A stretch of 64,000 nucleotides of DNA from Halothiobacillus diazotrophicus (GTDB lineage Bacteria; Pseudomonadota; Gammaproteobacteria; Halothiobacillales; Halothiobacillaceae). The position numbers and the translations under genes were made by a program. Below, one piece after another: positions 47,782 to 57,237 of the stretch. Numbering within the stretch: position 1 is the stretch's first letter; every line of letters begins with the position of its first letter. The notes beneath the pieces are model-generated. The model was not told the origin of the DNA, did no database searches, and saw only the letters and a program-made list of their open reading frames with translations. The stretch covers positions 1,612,001 through 1,676,000 of the forward strand of contig NZ_CP016027.1 of the NCBI RefSeq assembly GCF_001663815.1, written 5' to 3'.

Positions 47782-50700
47782 TTACCCGACCTGCGGTTTC
47801 ACCCGGAACCACAGGGCGTACATTGCCGGCAGGAACAGGATCGTCAGGAAGGTTCCGCCGAAGATGCCGCCGATCAAGGTAAACGCCAGCGGCCCCCAGA
47901 AGGTGCTCTCGGTCAAAGGAATGAAGGCCAGCATCGCCGCCAGCGCCGTCAGCACGACTGGGCGAGCGCGGCGGATGGTCGCCTCGATCACTGCCGTCCG
48001 CCGATCCAGACCCTGGCGCTCGTTTTCGTGGATCTGCCCGACCAGGATCAGGGTATTGCGCATCAGGATTCCGGCCAGCCCGATCAGCCCCAGCAGGGCC
48101 ACGAAGCCGAAAGGCTGATCGAACAACGAAAGCGCGATCACCGCACCGATCAGCCCCAGCGGTGCGGTGAGCAGCACCATGAACATGCCGGGGAAGGAAC
48201 GCATGATCAGCATGATGAGCGTCAGCATCAGCATGACCATCACGGGCATGACCTTGGCAATGGACGCCTGGGCTTTGGCGGACTCCTCCACCGAGCCGCC
48301 GATCTGGATCTGGTAATCCAGTGGCAGGTGCGCGCGCAGATCGGCCAGCTTGCCCCAGATTGCCTGGGTGACGTCCGGCGGCTGCGCCCCGGTTACCTCG
48401 CTGTCGACATTGATATAAGGCTCCCGATTGCGGCGCTCAAGCACCGGATATTCGTAATGCACTGCAATCGCCCCCAACTGCCCGAGCGGTACCGTCCGAC
48501 CATTGTCCATCCGGATCGGCAGGGTCGTCAGTTGCGATAGCTGACGCGCCTCGGCAGGCAGGCCACGTGCCATCAGCGCGACGGTGCGGATGTTTTCGCG
48601 CAGTTCGGTCACCTTGGTTCCCGACAACAGTAACCGGGTCTGTTCGGCGATACCCTGCGGCGTCAGCCCCAGAGCCGCCAGCCGCGCCTGATCGAGCGTC
48701 AGGAACAGCACGGGCACCTGCTCGCCCCAGGCCAGATGCGGATCGATGGTATGGGGGTTCTCCGCCATGATGGCGCGCACCTGGTCGCCGATCCGACGCA
48801 GTTCGGCGATATCCGGCCCCATCACCCGGAACTGCACCGGCCAGATGACCGGCGGGCCGTATAGCAGCGGATGCGGCCGGACGCGCGCCTCGGAGAAATC
48901 GCCTTCGTCGATCTTTTTCTGCAGCATCGCCTGAAGACGATCCCGGCCAGCCGCATCGTGCGCCACGGCGATGATCTTGGCGAAGGCGGGATCGGGCAGT
49001 TCGGGGTTCAGCGCGAGGAAGAAGCGCGGGGCGCCCTGCCCGATATAGGTCGACAGCGAGGCCAGTTCCGGCGCGCCCTTGAGCGCCTTCGCCACTTCGT
49101 GGGCCACGCGCTCCGTGGTCTGGAACGATGCGCCCTCGGGCAGATTGATGTCGATCAACAGCTCGGGCCGGTCGGAACTGGGGAAAAACTGCTTGGCTAC
49201 ACCCTTGCCCATCACGAACACAGCCCCGACGAACAACAACAGCGTGGCCATCGCCACCCAACCCCGGCGGTCGACGCAGAACGTGACCACGCGGCGCAAC
49301 CCGCGATAGACCGGAGACTGGTACATACCCGCCCCACCTTCGGGATGCGGCACGACCGCCGGCAACAACTTCACGCCGAGGTAGGGCGTAAACACGACCG
49401 CCACCCACCAGGACGCCAGCAGGGAAATCGCCAGAATCCAGAAGATGTTCCCGGCGTACTCCCCGACATTCGACTGAGCGAAACCGATCGGCACGAACCC
49501 GACGACCGTGATCAGCGTGCCGACCAGCATCGGGGCCGCCGTGATCCGCCAGGCGGCGGCCGCCGCATCGGTTCGACTGTATCCCTCCTCAAGCTTCACC
49601 AGCATCATCTCGATGGCAATGATCGCGTCGTCGACCAGCAAGCCCAGCGACAGGATCAGCGCACCCAGCGTGATGCGATCGAGGTTCTTGCCCGTCATGA
49701 GCATCACGGCGAAGGTGATGCTCAGCGTCAGCGGCACGGCCAGCGCAACCACGAGTCCGGCCCGCAGCCCCAGGGAAAGAAAGCCCACCAGCATCACCAC
49801 GCCCAAGGCGATGAAGAACTTGAGCTGGAAGGTGTTCACGGCCAGACGAATCGCATTGGCCTGATCGGTCACCTTGTGCAACTGGATACCCACGGGCAGG
49901 CGCTGCCGTTCGGCCGACTCGAACCGGCTGAGCCGCTCGCCCAGTGCCAGGCCGTTGACGTTCTTGCCCATGATCACGCCGACCATGATGGCGGGCGTGT
50001 CGTTATCCTCGATCAGGAAACTCGGCGGGTCGGCGTAACCCCGGTGGACGCGGGCGATGTCGCCCAGGCGGATCACCCGACCGTTCACGGCGATCGGCGT
50101 GTTTTCGATCCGGGCGGTCAGGCCCGGCTGGTCCGGGCGGTAGCCGGCGTCGATCCGCAGGTACAGACGCGGACCGGCCGTCTCGATCAACCCCGCCGGC
50201 GCGACCGCATTCTGCGCGGCCAGCGCCTGTTGGACGAGGGTCATCGGGATCCCCAGCGTCTGCAACTTGTGGGGATCGACGTCGACATACACCCGCTCCG
50301 GCTGCTCGCCCAGGATATGCGCCTTGGCCACCCCGGGCACCTGCAACGCATCCGAGCGAAGGCGCTCCGCTTCACGGGCCAGATCCCGCGGCGGGAGGCC
50401 GGGCGCGGTCAGCGCATACAGGGTGAAATAGACGTCGGAAAAATCGTCGTTGAAATAAGGTCCCTGCACCCCCTTCGGCAGATCGGGCGCCACGTCGCCC
50501 AGATGCTTGCGCACCTGGTAATAGACGGCCTGCACCTGATCGGGCGGCGTGTCCTCCCGAAACGAGACGCGCATGTAGACGTTGCCCGGCCGGGAAACCG
50601 TCTCGACCTTGTCGAAATACGGCACGTCCTGCAGAGCCTTTTCGAGCGGGTCGGCGACCTGATCCTGCATTTCCCGGGCCGTGGCGCCCGACCATTGGGC

Positions 50701-50874
50701 CGAGACCAGCATCACCTTGAGGGTGAAGGCCGGATCCTCCGCGCGACCGAGGGAAACGAAGGCATAGACCCCCGCCAGGGCGACCAGAATGATGAAATAC
50801 AGGGTGACGGCCCGCTCGCGCACCGCCAGCGCCGACAGGTTGAACCCCGAACGGAAACCGCCGGAGGAACTCAC
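47782..50874 (-). CDS. RND efflux transporter permease (AcrB-like)
   Basis: Proton-driven inner-membrane pump of the resistance-nodulation-division superfamily, 1030 residues with the usual 12-helix plan and two large periplasmic loops (about 35-335 and 560-865). Transmembrane helix 4 has the paired aspartates in LGLLVDDAIIAIEMM. The N-terminal RSGFNLSALAVRERAVTLYFIILVALAGVYAF and FGRAEDP-type start (SLGRAEDPAFTLK) place it near the HAE-1 branch often found with lipoprotein adaptors. The GTG start overlaps the adaptor stop by four bases. No outer-membrane factor gene adjoins it, and the substrate is unknown. Confidence 0.94.
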   Translation of the reverse strand: MSSSGGFRSGFNLSALAVRERAVTLYFIILVALAGVYAFVSLGRAEDPAFTLKVMLVSAQWSGATAREMQDQVADPLEKALQDVPYFDKVETVSRPGNVYMRVSFREDTPPDQVQAVYYQVRKHLGDVAPDLPKGVQGPYFNDDFSDVYFTLYALTAPGLPPRDLAREAERLRSDALQVPGVAKAHILGEQPERVYVDVDPHKLQTLGIPMTLVQQALAAQNAVAPAGLIETAGPRLYLRIDAGYRPDQPGLTARIENTPIAVNGRVIRLGDIARVHRGYADPPSFLIEDNDTPAIMVGVIMGKNVNGLALGERLSRFESAERQRLPVGIQLHKVTDQANAIRLAVNTFQLKFFIALGVVMLVGFLSLGLRAGLVVALAVPLTLSITFAVMLMTGKNLDRITLGALILSLGLLVDDAIIAIEMMLVKLEEGYSRTDAAAAAWRITAAPMLVGTLITVVGFVPIGFAQSNVGEYAGNIFWILAISLLASWWVAVVFTPYLGVKLLPAVVPHPEGGAGMYQSPVYRGLRRVVTFCVDRRGWVAMATLLLFVGAVFVMGKGVAKQFFPSSDRPELLIDINLPEGASFQTTERVAHEVAKALKGAPELASLSTYIGQGAPRFFLALNPELPDPAFAKIIAVAHDAAGRDRLQAMLQKKIDEGDFSEARVRPHPLLYGPPVIWPVQFRVMGPDIAELRRIGDQVRAIMAENPHTIDPHLAWGEQVPVLFLTLDQARLAALGLTPQGIAEQTRLLLSGTKVTELRENIRTVALMARGLPAEARQLSQLTTLPIRMDNGRTVPLGQLGAIAVHYEYPVLERRNREPYINVDSEVTGAQPPDVTQAIWGKLADLRAHLPLDYQIQIGGSVEESAKAQASIAKVMPVMVMLMLTLIMLIMRSFPGMFMVLLTAPLGLIGAVIALSLFDQPFGFVALLGLIGLAGILMRNTLILVGQIHENERQGLDRRTAVIEATIRRARPVVLTALAAMLAFIPLTESTFWGPLAFTLIGGIFGGTFLTILFLPAMYALWFRVKPQVG

Positions 50875-51983
50875 GCGCCGAGCCCCGGCTGGACCCGGAC
50901 CGCCTCGCCATCATGCAGCCGGTTGATGCCGACCGCCACGACCGGGGTGCCCACCGGCAACGGCGTGTCGATGACCGCCCGATCGGCTTCGAGCTGGATC
51001 ACGGTGACCGGGGTCCGATGCACCTTGCCATCGCGCACCACGAACACCACGCCCTGCTGCCCCTCACCCTGAATGGCCGCGATCGGCACGGTTTTCCGGA
51101 CCGACTGCGCCGGGAAATGCAGTGTCACCGTCTGCCCCAGGCGCACGTTGGCCTGGTCGGCCAGCTGATAGCGAACCGCCCAGGTTCGCGTCTTGGGGTC
51201 GGCCGCGCCCTCGGTCGAGAAATAGGTCGCCGTCAGCGTGTCGGTACGACCATAAGGCAGGGCTTCCGCCGTTTTCGGCAATGCATCCAGTCGTTGTGCC
51301 GGAACGTCCACCAGAACCTGACGCGGCCCACTCGCCGCCAGGGTCAACACCGGCTGGCCGCTCGACACCATATCGCCGCGATCGGCCCGAATGGCCGTGA
51401 CCACCCCGTCGAAGGGCGCCTTGAGCGTGGCATAACCCAGGGAAAGGCGCGCCTGATCCAGCTGGGCGCGGGCCGCATGCTCCCCTGCCTGGGCCGCCTT
51501 GAGCATGCTGCTCGCCTGATCGAAATCCTGCTGACTCGCCAGCTTGCGGGCCAACAGGGACTTGAGGCGATCATAGTTCTGCTGGGCAAATCGGACCTGC
51601 GCCGAAATCTGCTGCCATTGTGCCTCGCTGGCGTTGACGCGGGCTGTCAATTCGTCCGGATCGAGTCGCGCCAGCACCGTGCCGGCCGACACGGCCTGCC
51701 CCCGGTCGACCAATCGCGCCGCAATGCGACCACTGACCTGAAAGCCCAGGGCGCTCTGGATCTGTGCGACCACGGTGCCCGTGAGATCCGGCTGGGCAAG
51801 GGTTCCCGCCTGGATCGGGGCCGTACGGACGATCAGGGGCGGCAGATCGCTCCCCGTCTGAGCCGCCCGATCCTGGCACCCCGACACACCGATGGCCAGC
51901 AACGCCAGCAATACTCGCCGCCATGGGGCACTGGGGATTACGCCTCGGACAGCCCGAGGGTAAATCGGTCTCGAATCGTTCAT
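50871..51983 (-). CDS. RND efflux periplasmic adaptor (membrane-fusion lipoprotein)
   Basis: Links the inner-membrane pump to an outer-membrane channel. It is 370 residues. A lipobox-type end to the signal peptide (LLALLAIGVSGC) is followed by the biotinyl-lipoyl halves (GFQVSGRIAARLVDRGQAVSAGTVLARLD and LKAPFDGVVTAIRADRGDMVSSGQPVLTL). These flank a coiled-coil hairpin with LLARKLASQQDFDQASSMLKAAQ. The beta-barrel and membrane-proximal domains follow. The ATG at 51983 has GAGGAG upstream. It overlaps the pump gene (GTGA). Confidence 0.94.
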   Translation of the reverse strand: MNDSRPIYPRAVRGVIPSAPWRRVLLALLAIGVSGCQDRAAQTGSDLPPLIVRTAPIQAGTLAQPDLTGTVVAQIQSALGFQVSGRIAARLVDRGQAVSAGTVLARLDPDELTARVNASEAQWQQISAQVRFAQQNYDRLKSLLARKLASQQDFDQASSMLKAAQAGEHAARAQLDQARLSLGYATLKAPFDGVVTAIRADRGDMVSSGQPVLTLAASGPRQVLVDVPAQRLDALPKTAEALPYGRTDTLTATYFSTEGAADPKTRTWAVRYQLADQANVRLGQTVTLHFPAQSVRKTVPIAAIQGEGQQGVVFVVRDGKVHRTPVTVIQLEADRAVIDTPLPVGTPVVAVGINRLHDGEAVRVQPGLGA

Positions 51984-52118
51984 CCGCACTCCTCTGCGCC
52001 GACAGAGCAGAATCGGGGCACATCCGCCGGGGCTAACTGCGCTCAGGCGCAGTGCTGCCGGCCGAAAAATGTCCCGCCGCCTGCCATACTGATATTTTTG
52101 ACATCGAGACAATCATCC

Positions 52119-53561
52119 ATGACGACGATCGTCTGGTTCCGACAGGATCTTCGCCTCTCGGATCATCCCGCATTCTCGGCCGCGCTGGACCGTCTGGCGG
52201 AAAATGCCTCTCGCATCATACCCGTTTACATTCTCGATGAGGGATCGCCCCGACTCGGCGGTGCTGCCCGCTGGTGGCTGCATCACAGTCTGGCGGGCCT
52301 GCAGGCGGATCTTGCGCGCCGCGGCAGCCGGTTGATCCTGCGCCACGGCGACGCCGAAACCGAAATCGCCAGCCTGTTGCAGGAAACAGGCGCCACGGCC
52401 GTGTACTGGAACCGGCGGTACGACCCCGAGGGCATCCGGCAGGATCAGGCGATCAAGAGCCGACTCAAAGAGCGCGGCATCGACGCCCAATCCTTTGTCG
52501 GCAATTATCTGCACGAACCCTGGCAGGTGCTGAATCGCCAGGGCGAACCCTTCCGGGTATTCACTCCCTACTGGAAGGCGCTGGTCGCGGCAGGTATCGA
52601 TGACGCCCCGCTACCCGACCTGCCCGACACCCTGCCTCCGGTTCCCGAGAACCTAGCCAGCGCAGCCTTGTCCGCATTGCCCCTGCTGCCCGCCATCCCC
52701 TGGGATCGCGCCTTCCCCGAATACTGGCAACCCGGAGAACAGGGCGCCTGGGCGCGCTTCGACGCATTCCTGCCCCGGATCGAATCCTATGCCGACGGGC
52801 GCAACGCCCTCGATGGCACGGGCGTCTCCCGTCTGTCGCCACATCTGCGTTTCGGCGAGATCACGCCCCGGCAGATTTCGGCAGCCCTATTCAGCCGGTA
52901 TCCTCATCCGCTGGAAGTACCCGGTGTCGAGCATTTCCTGCGGGAACTCGGCTGGCGCGAATTCGGCAACTATCTGCTCTTTCACGAACCCCAGACCGTA
53001 TCGGAACCCCTGAATCCCCGATTTGCCGACTTTCCCTGGCGCGACGCGCCTGACGACCTGCGCGCCTGGCAACGCGGCGAGACGGGCATACCGGTCGTGG
53101 ATGCCGCCATGCGCGCCCTATGGACCACCGGCTGGATGCACAACCGCGCGCGGATGATCGTCGCCTCCTTCCTGACCAAGAACCTGCTGCTCGACTGGCG
53201 CCTGGGCGCCGACTGGTTCATGGACACGCTGGTGGATGCCGATCCGGGCAGCAACACCGCAGGCTGGCAGTGGACTGCAGGCTCGGGGGCCGATGCGGCG
53301 CCCTACTTCCGGATCTTCAACCCGATCCTGCAGGCGGAAAAATTCGATCCGGACGGCAGATTCATCCGCCAATGGCTGCCCGAGCTCGCCCGGGCGGACA
53401 CCAAGACCCTGTTCGCCCCTTGGCAGGCAAGCAGCAATGCCCTGGGTCGGGCGGGCATCCGCCTGGGCGAAACCTATCCCGAACCCATCGTCGATCTGGC
53501 CGGCAGCCGCACGCGTGCGCTCGACGCCTTCGCCCGGATCAAGTCGGCGGCGGCCCACTGA
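52119..53561 (+). CDS. phr: Deoxyribodipyrimidine photolyase (cryptochrome/photolyase family)
   Basis: Light-driven DNA repair flavoprotein of 480 residues. The N-terminal antenna-binding domain begins TTIVWFRQDLRLSDHPAFSAAL. The C-terminal FAD domain shows GVSRLSPHLRFGEITPR, FLRELGWREFGNYLL, WQRGETGIPVVDAAMRALWTTGWMHNRARMIVASFL and the cofactor-binding NTAGWQWTAGSGADAAPYFRIFNP. This pattern fits class I CPD photolyases. The antenna chromophore cannot be told, and a (6-4) photolyase is less likely. It is divergent from the efflux adaptor gene. Confidence 0.93.
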   Translation: MTTIVWFRQDLRLSDHPAFSAALDRLAENASRIIPVYILDEGSPRLGGAARWWLHHSLAGLQADLARRGSRLILRHGDAETEIASLLQETGATAVYWNRRYDPEGIRQDQAIKSRLKERGIDAQSFVGNYLHEPWQVLNRQGEPFRVFTPYWKALVAAGIDDAPLPDLPDTLPPVPENLASAALSALPLLPAIPWDRAFPEYWQPGEQGAWARFDAFLPRIESYADGRNALDGTGVSRLSPHLRFGEITPRQISAALFSRYPHPLEVPGVEHFLRELGWREFGNYLLFHEPQTVSEPLNPRFADFPWRDAPDDLRAWQRGETGIPVVDAAMRALWTTGWMHNRARMIVASFLTKNLLLDWRLGADWFMDTLVDADPGSNTAGWQWTAGSGADAAPYFRIFNPILQAEKFDPDGRFIRQWLPELARADTKTLFAPWQASSNALGRAGIRLGETYPEPIVDLAGSRTRALDAFARIKSAAAH

Positions 53562-53613
53562 AGCCCGCGACGGGTACACTGTTCGCCGAATCAAAACGCT
53601 TGAGCCGGAAATT

Positions 53614-54417
53614 ATGTCGATATATAGTGAGAAACATATTGGTGATTTCGTGGTGCCGCTGGCCCTGCGGCTTGGCGAGCAGGAAATCTCGCACCGGCGC
53701 CTGAAGCTGTTGGAAGCGGTCCAGGCGGAAGGCTCGATCAGTGCGGCGGCCAAGGCGATCGGCATGACCTACAAGGCGGCCTGGGACGCGGTGGACGCCA
53801 TCAACAACCTCGCCGGCCGGCCGATCGTGGTCGTCCAGCACGGCGGGGCCGGCGGTGGCGGCGCGGCACTGTCCCCCGCGGGCGTGCAGCTGGTCGATTC
53901 GTTCAAGCGGCTCGGCCACCTGCAGAGCCAGTTGATGGCCCTGTTCGATCAGCACGACATCAGCGGCGATCTCAACGTGATCCGGAGCCTCTTCATGAAA
54001 ACGAGCGCACGCAACACCCTGTCCGGCACGATCACGTCGATCCAGCGCGGCGCCGTCAACACCGAAGTGGTGCTCGGCATTCAGGGCGGCGACGCGCTGG
54101 TGGCCATCATCACCAACGGCAGCGCGGACAGCATGAACCTCGCCGTCGGCCAGTCCGCCTACGCGTTGATCAAGTCGAGTTTCGTGCTGGTGACCACGGA
54201 GAAGGTGAAGACCTCAGCCCGCAACCAGCTGTGCGGCACGATCGAACGCGTCACCGAAGGTGCCGTGAACAGCGAGGTGGTCATCGCGCTGGCCGGGGGC
54301 AACACCCTGACCGCGATCATCACCGAGGGCGGCGCCGAATCGCTGGGACTGAAAGTCGGCGCGCCGGCCTGTGCGCTGATCAAGGCCAGCCTGATCATCC
54401 TGGGCGTGGACAGCTAA
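53614..54417 (+). CDS. modE: Molybdate-responsive transcription regulator
   Basis: A 267-residue ModE protein. The N-terminal winged helix-turn-helix (about 25-110) carries RRLKLLEAVQAEGSISAAAKAIGMTYKAAWDAVDAINNL. Two C-terminal Mop (molybdate-binding) domains follow, each with the TSARN motif (KTSARNTLSGTI and KTSARNQLCGTI). With molybdate bound, ModE typically represses mod genes. It precedes modABC on the same strand, separated by a terminator, so it is probably a separate unit. The 9-mer CGATATATA overlaps its own start region. Confidence 0.95.
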   Translation: MSIYSEKHIGDFVVPLALRLGEQEISHRRLKLLEAVQAEGSISAAAKAIGMTYKAAWDAVDAINNLAGRPIVVVQHGGAGGGGAALSPAGVQLVDSFKRLGHLQSQLMALFDQHDISGDLNVIRSLFMKTSARNTLSGTITSIQRGAVNTEVVLGIQGGDALVAIITNGSADSMNLAVGQSAYALIKSSFVLVTTEKVKTSARNQLCGTIERVTEGAVNSEVVIALAGGNTLTAIITEGGAESLGLKVGAPACALIKASLIILGVDS

Positions 54418-54427
54418 AAACCCGCCG

Positions 54428-54455
54428 AAACCGAGTACCTATGGCTCGGTTTTTT
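54428..54455 (+). terminator. Terminator after modE
   Basis: The stem AAACCGAG / CTCGGTTT with loop TACCTATGG is followed by further T residues, 11 bases after the modE stop. It isolates modE from modABC. Confidence 0.9.
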
Positions 54456-54464
54456 ACGGCCAAG

Positions 54465-54473
54465 CGATATATA
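54465..54473 (+). promoter_or_regulatory. Candidate ModE half-site before modA
   Basis: CGATATATA matches the CGnTATAT half of the known ModE operator and is identical to 53618-53626 at the start of modE. It lies 62 bases before the modA ATG, a suitable operator position. The second half-site is not clear. Confidence 0.35.
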
Positions 54474-54534
54474 CCAGACTTACCATCGAATCGAATTGAA
54501 CCGACCGAACCGAACCCACAAGAGGACCCCGACC

Positions 54535-55320
54535 ATGAACAAGTCATTCGCCACCGTGCTCTGCACGATCTTTCTGTTCACTGCGAGCCTGAGTGCGGCA
54601 CGCGCCGACACCATCACGGTCGCCGTGGCCGCCAACTTCACCAAGGCCGCCGAGGAAATCGGCGCGGCCTGGCACAAGGAAACCGGCAACACGGTGCGGT
54701 TCTCGTTCGGGCCGACCGGCGGCCTGTTCGCCCAGATCAACAACGGCGCGCCCTTCGATGCCTTCCTGGCGGCCGACACCCGGCGCCCCGCCCTGCTGGT
54801 CAAGGTCGGCAAGGCCACGGACGACTTCGTCTATGCCCAGGGCACGATCGCCCTGTACAGCAGAACCCTGCCGGTCGCTGCCGATCATGATCGCGTGCTC
54901 AAATCCGGCGATTTTGCCCATCTGGCCATCGCCAATCCGAAGAGTGCGCCCTACGGCGCGGCCGCGGTCGCCGTCATGCAGAAGCTGGGCGTCTATCCGA
55001 CCTTGAAGCAACAAGGCAAGATCGTGGATGGCGAAAGCATTGCCGCCACCTTCCAGTTCGTGATGACCGGCAATGCGCAACTCGGCTTCGTCGCGCTGTC
55101 GCAGCTGGCCGACCCGGCCAGTCCCGCCAAGGGCATCGGTCAGTACTGGGTGCCGCCGCAGAGTGACTATCCGCCAATCGAGCAGGCTGCCGTGCTGATC
55201 AAGGACAGCCCACATGCCGATGCGGCCAGGAATTTCCTGACCTTCCTGCGCTCGCCCGCCGCGACCAAGATCATCCAGCATTACGGGTACGCACTGCCGA
55301 CGCCGGGCAAGCCGGGCTGA
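54535..55320 (+). CDS. modA: Molybdate ABC transporter, substrate-binding protein
   Basis: Periplasmic molybdate (or tungstate) binding protein, 261 residues. The signal peptide ends near ASLSAARA. The mature protein begins DTITVAVAANFTKAAEEIGAAWHKETGNTVRFSFGPTGGLFAQINNGAPFDAFLAAD, with the oxyanion-binding Ser/Thr region. Later it has AIANPKSAPYGAAAVAVMQKLG and TGNAQLGFVALSQL. AGAGGA precedes the ATG at 54535; a longer in-frame start lacks a ribosome site. First gene of modABC. Confidence 0.95.
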   Translation: MNKSFATVLCTIFLFTASLSAARADTITVAVAANFTKAAEEIGAAWHKETGNTVRFSFGPTGGLFAQINNGAPFDAFLAADTRRPALLVKVGKATDDFVYAQGTIALYSRTLPVAADHDRVLKSGDFAHLAIANPKSAPYGAAAVAVMQKLGVYPTLKQQGKIVDGESIAATFQFVMTGNAQLGFVALSQLADPASPAKGIGQYWVPPQSDYPPIEQAAVLIKDSPHADAARNFLTFLRSPAATKIIQHYGYALPTPGKPG

Positions 55321-55392
55321 GTCCGGACACGGATACGTAGATTGTCGTACCCTGTCGCCTTCAATCGAATCGAACGAGGCTAACGACCGCCG

Positions 55393-56085
55393 ATGTCGCT
55401 CCTGGATTCCGCCGTGGACACCGCACCGATCCTCCTGACCCTGGAGGTCGCGGCGATCAGCACGGCCATTCTGCTGCTCATCGGCACACCCATTGCCTGG
55501 TGGCTGGCCAACATGCGCTCCAATGCCCGGATATTCTTCGAGGCGCTGGTGTCCCTGCCGCTGGTCCTGCCGCCCACCGTGCTCGGCTTCTACCTCATCA
55601 TCGCCCTCAATCCGAATGGCGAGATCACCCAGTTCCTACGCCTGTTCGGCTTCACGGGGCAGCTCACCTTCAACAAGACGGGCCTCGTGATCGGCTCGGT
55701 GATCTATTCCCTGCCGTTCACCGTCCAGCCGATCATGGCCGCCTTCGAAGCACTGCCGACCCAAGTCGTCGATGCCGCGCGGACGATGCGTGCCTCGTTC
55801 CTCGACCGGTTCTTCACGGTGATCGTGCCCCTGGCGCGGCAGGGATTCCTCGTCGGGGCGGTGCTCACCTTCGCCCATACGGTCGGGGAGTTCGGCGTCG
55901 TCCTGATGGTCGGCGGCAACATCGAAGGACAGACGCGCACGGTATCGATCGCGATCTTCGATCATGTCGAATCCTTCGAGTACGCCGCGGCCCATCAGCT
56001 CTCCCTGCTGATGCTGCTGTTCTCGGTACTGGTGCTGATGTTCGTCTACGCCCTCAACCGCAAACTGCAACCGGGGCGGGACTGA
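55393..56085 (+). CDS. modB: Molybdate ABC transporter, permease
   Basis: Inner-membrane permease, 230 residues, with five to six hydrophobic segments. The permease motif EFGVVLMVGGNIEGQTRTVSIAIFDHVE and the coupling region EALPTQVVDAARTMRASFLDRFFTVIVPLARQGFLVG are typical of ModB. LPLVLPPTVLGFYLI is also diagnostic. It lies between modA (72-base gap) and modC (3-base gap). Confidence 0.96.
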   Translation: MSLLDSAVDTAPILLTLEVAAISTAILLLIGTPIAWWLANMRSNARIFFEALVSLPLVLPPTVLGFYLIIALNPNGEITQFLRLFGFTGQLTFNKTGLVIGSVIYSLPFTVQPIMAAFEALPTQVVDAARTMRASFLDRFFTVIVPLARQGFLVGAVLTFAHTVGEFGVVLMVGGNIEGQTRTVSIAIFDHVESFEYAAAHQLSLLMLLFSVLVLMFVYALNRKLQPGRD

Positions 56086-56088
56086 ACC

Positions 56089-57201
56089 ATGTTCCAGGGA
56101 CACCTGCAACTCAGCCTGCCGCATTTCACCCTCGACTCGACGCCGTTCGCCTTCGATAGCAGCGGCGTCACGGTGCTTTTCGGCCGATCCGGTTCGGGCA
56201 AGTCGACATTCCTGCGCGCTCTGGCGGGACTGGATCGGCGTACCCAGGGATCGCTGCGCTTCGGGGACGAAGTCTGGCAGGCCGGCCGAAAGGCCCTGCC
56301 CGTGGAGCGACGCGATATCGGATTCGTCTTCCAGAGCGCGGCCCTCTTGCCGCACAGGAACGTACGCGGGAATCTCGACTATGCCGCCCGGCGGGTACCG
56401 AAGGATCGGCAGCACGGACCGGCCTTTGCGGAAATCGTCGAGCGGGTGGGGATCGCGGATCTGCTGGACCGGCCGACCGAGTTTCTTTCCGGCGGAGAAC
56501 GCCAGCGCGTGGCGATCGCCCGAGCGCTGCTGATGCGCCCCCGACTGTTGATGATGGACGAGCCCCTCTCCGCCCTGGACTGGCAGGCGAAGAACGACCT
56601 GCTCGGCCTGATCGCAAACGTGATCGCCGAATACCGGATCCCGACGCTCTACATCACTCATGCTCCTGTCGAGGTCGAACGACTCGCGGATCGGGTCGTG
56701 TTCATGGCCGACGGTCGCATCGCCTCCATCGAAACCCTCGCTGAGGCGACCCACCGGGTCGACTCCCCCCTGTTCACGGAGGAGGGGCCGGTCTCGGTGC
56801 TGCACGGCACGCTCGGCCCGCGCGAAGTGGATGGACTGGCACCGTTCCGCGCCCGTGAGAAAGACGCCTTCACCTTCTGGATCGGCGCCCCCGACAGCGC
56901 CCGGGCAATGGTCGCCGCCACGCCCGTGGACACCCGCCTGCGGGTTCTGGCCCGCGACGTCGCGATCGCCTGCCAGCGTCAGGAAGGCATCAGCATGCTC
57001 AATCAGCTTCCCTGCCGGATCACGGCCATCAGCCACGAAGGTGATGGCGCTCAACCGGGGCGGTCGGTCGTCTTCCTGGCGCTTGCCGACGGCCAGTCCC
57101 TGCTGGCGGAACTGAGTCACCGTTCGGTGGAGAATCTCAGTCTGAAGGTCGACCAAACGGTGTTCGCCCTGATCAAGACCGCCGCCCTGCTCGACGCCTG
57201 A
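56089..57201 (+). CDS. modC: Molybdate ABC transporter, ATP-binding protein
   Basis: ATPase of the transporter, 370 residues. It has Walker A FGRSGSGKSTFLRALAGL, the Q-loop IGFVFQSAALLPH, the ABC signature LSGGERQRVAIARALL, Walker B LLMMDEPLSALDWQ, and the H-loop LYITHAPVEVERLADRV. A C-terminal Mop domain (about 295-365), with LNQLPCRITAISHEGDG and KVDQTVFALIKTAAL, gives molybdate sensing. It starts three bases behind modB and converges on pstA with 36 bases between the stops. Confidence 0.96.
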   Translation: MFQGHLQLSLPHFTLDSTPFAFDSSGVTVLFGRSGSGKSTFLRALAGLDRRTQGSLRFGDEVWQAGRKALPVERRDIGFVFQSAALLPHRNVRGNLDYAARRVPKDRQHGPAFAEIVERVGIADLLDRPTEFLSGGERQRVAIARALLMRPRLLMMDEPLSALDWQAKNDLLGLIANVIAEYRIPTLYITHAPVEVERLADRVVFMADGRIASIETLAEATHRVDSPLFTEEGPVSVLHGTLGPREVDGLAPFRAREKDAFTFWIGAPDSARAMVAATPVDTRLRVLARDVAIACQRQEGISMLNQLPCRITAISHEGDGAQPGRSVVFLALADGQSLLAELSHRSVENLSLKVDQTVFALIKTAALLDA

Positions 57202-57237
57202 TCGCCACCGCGATCTCCCGCCCCTACCCGGCAAGGT

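Noticed and set aside
48871-51072. Very long open frame (over 700 codons) antisense to the RND pump
   Set aside because: Shadow of GC-rich codon bias; composition is rich in Arg, His, Gln and Gly with no family pattern, and the opposite strand encodes a complete RND protein.
53120-53704. Second frame over the end of the photolyase and start of modE
   Set aside because: Arg- and Gly-rich out-of-frame translation; photolyase and modE explain the DNA fully.
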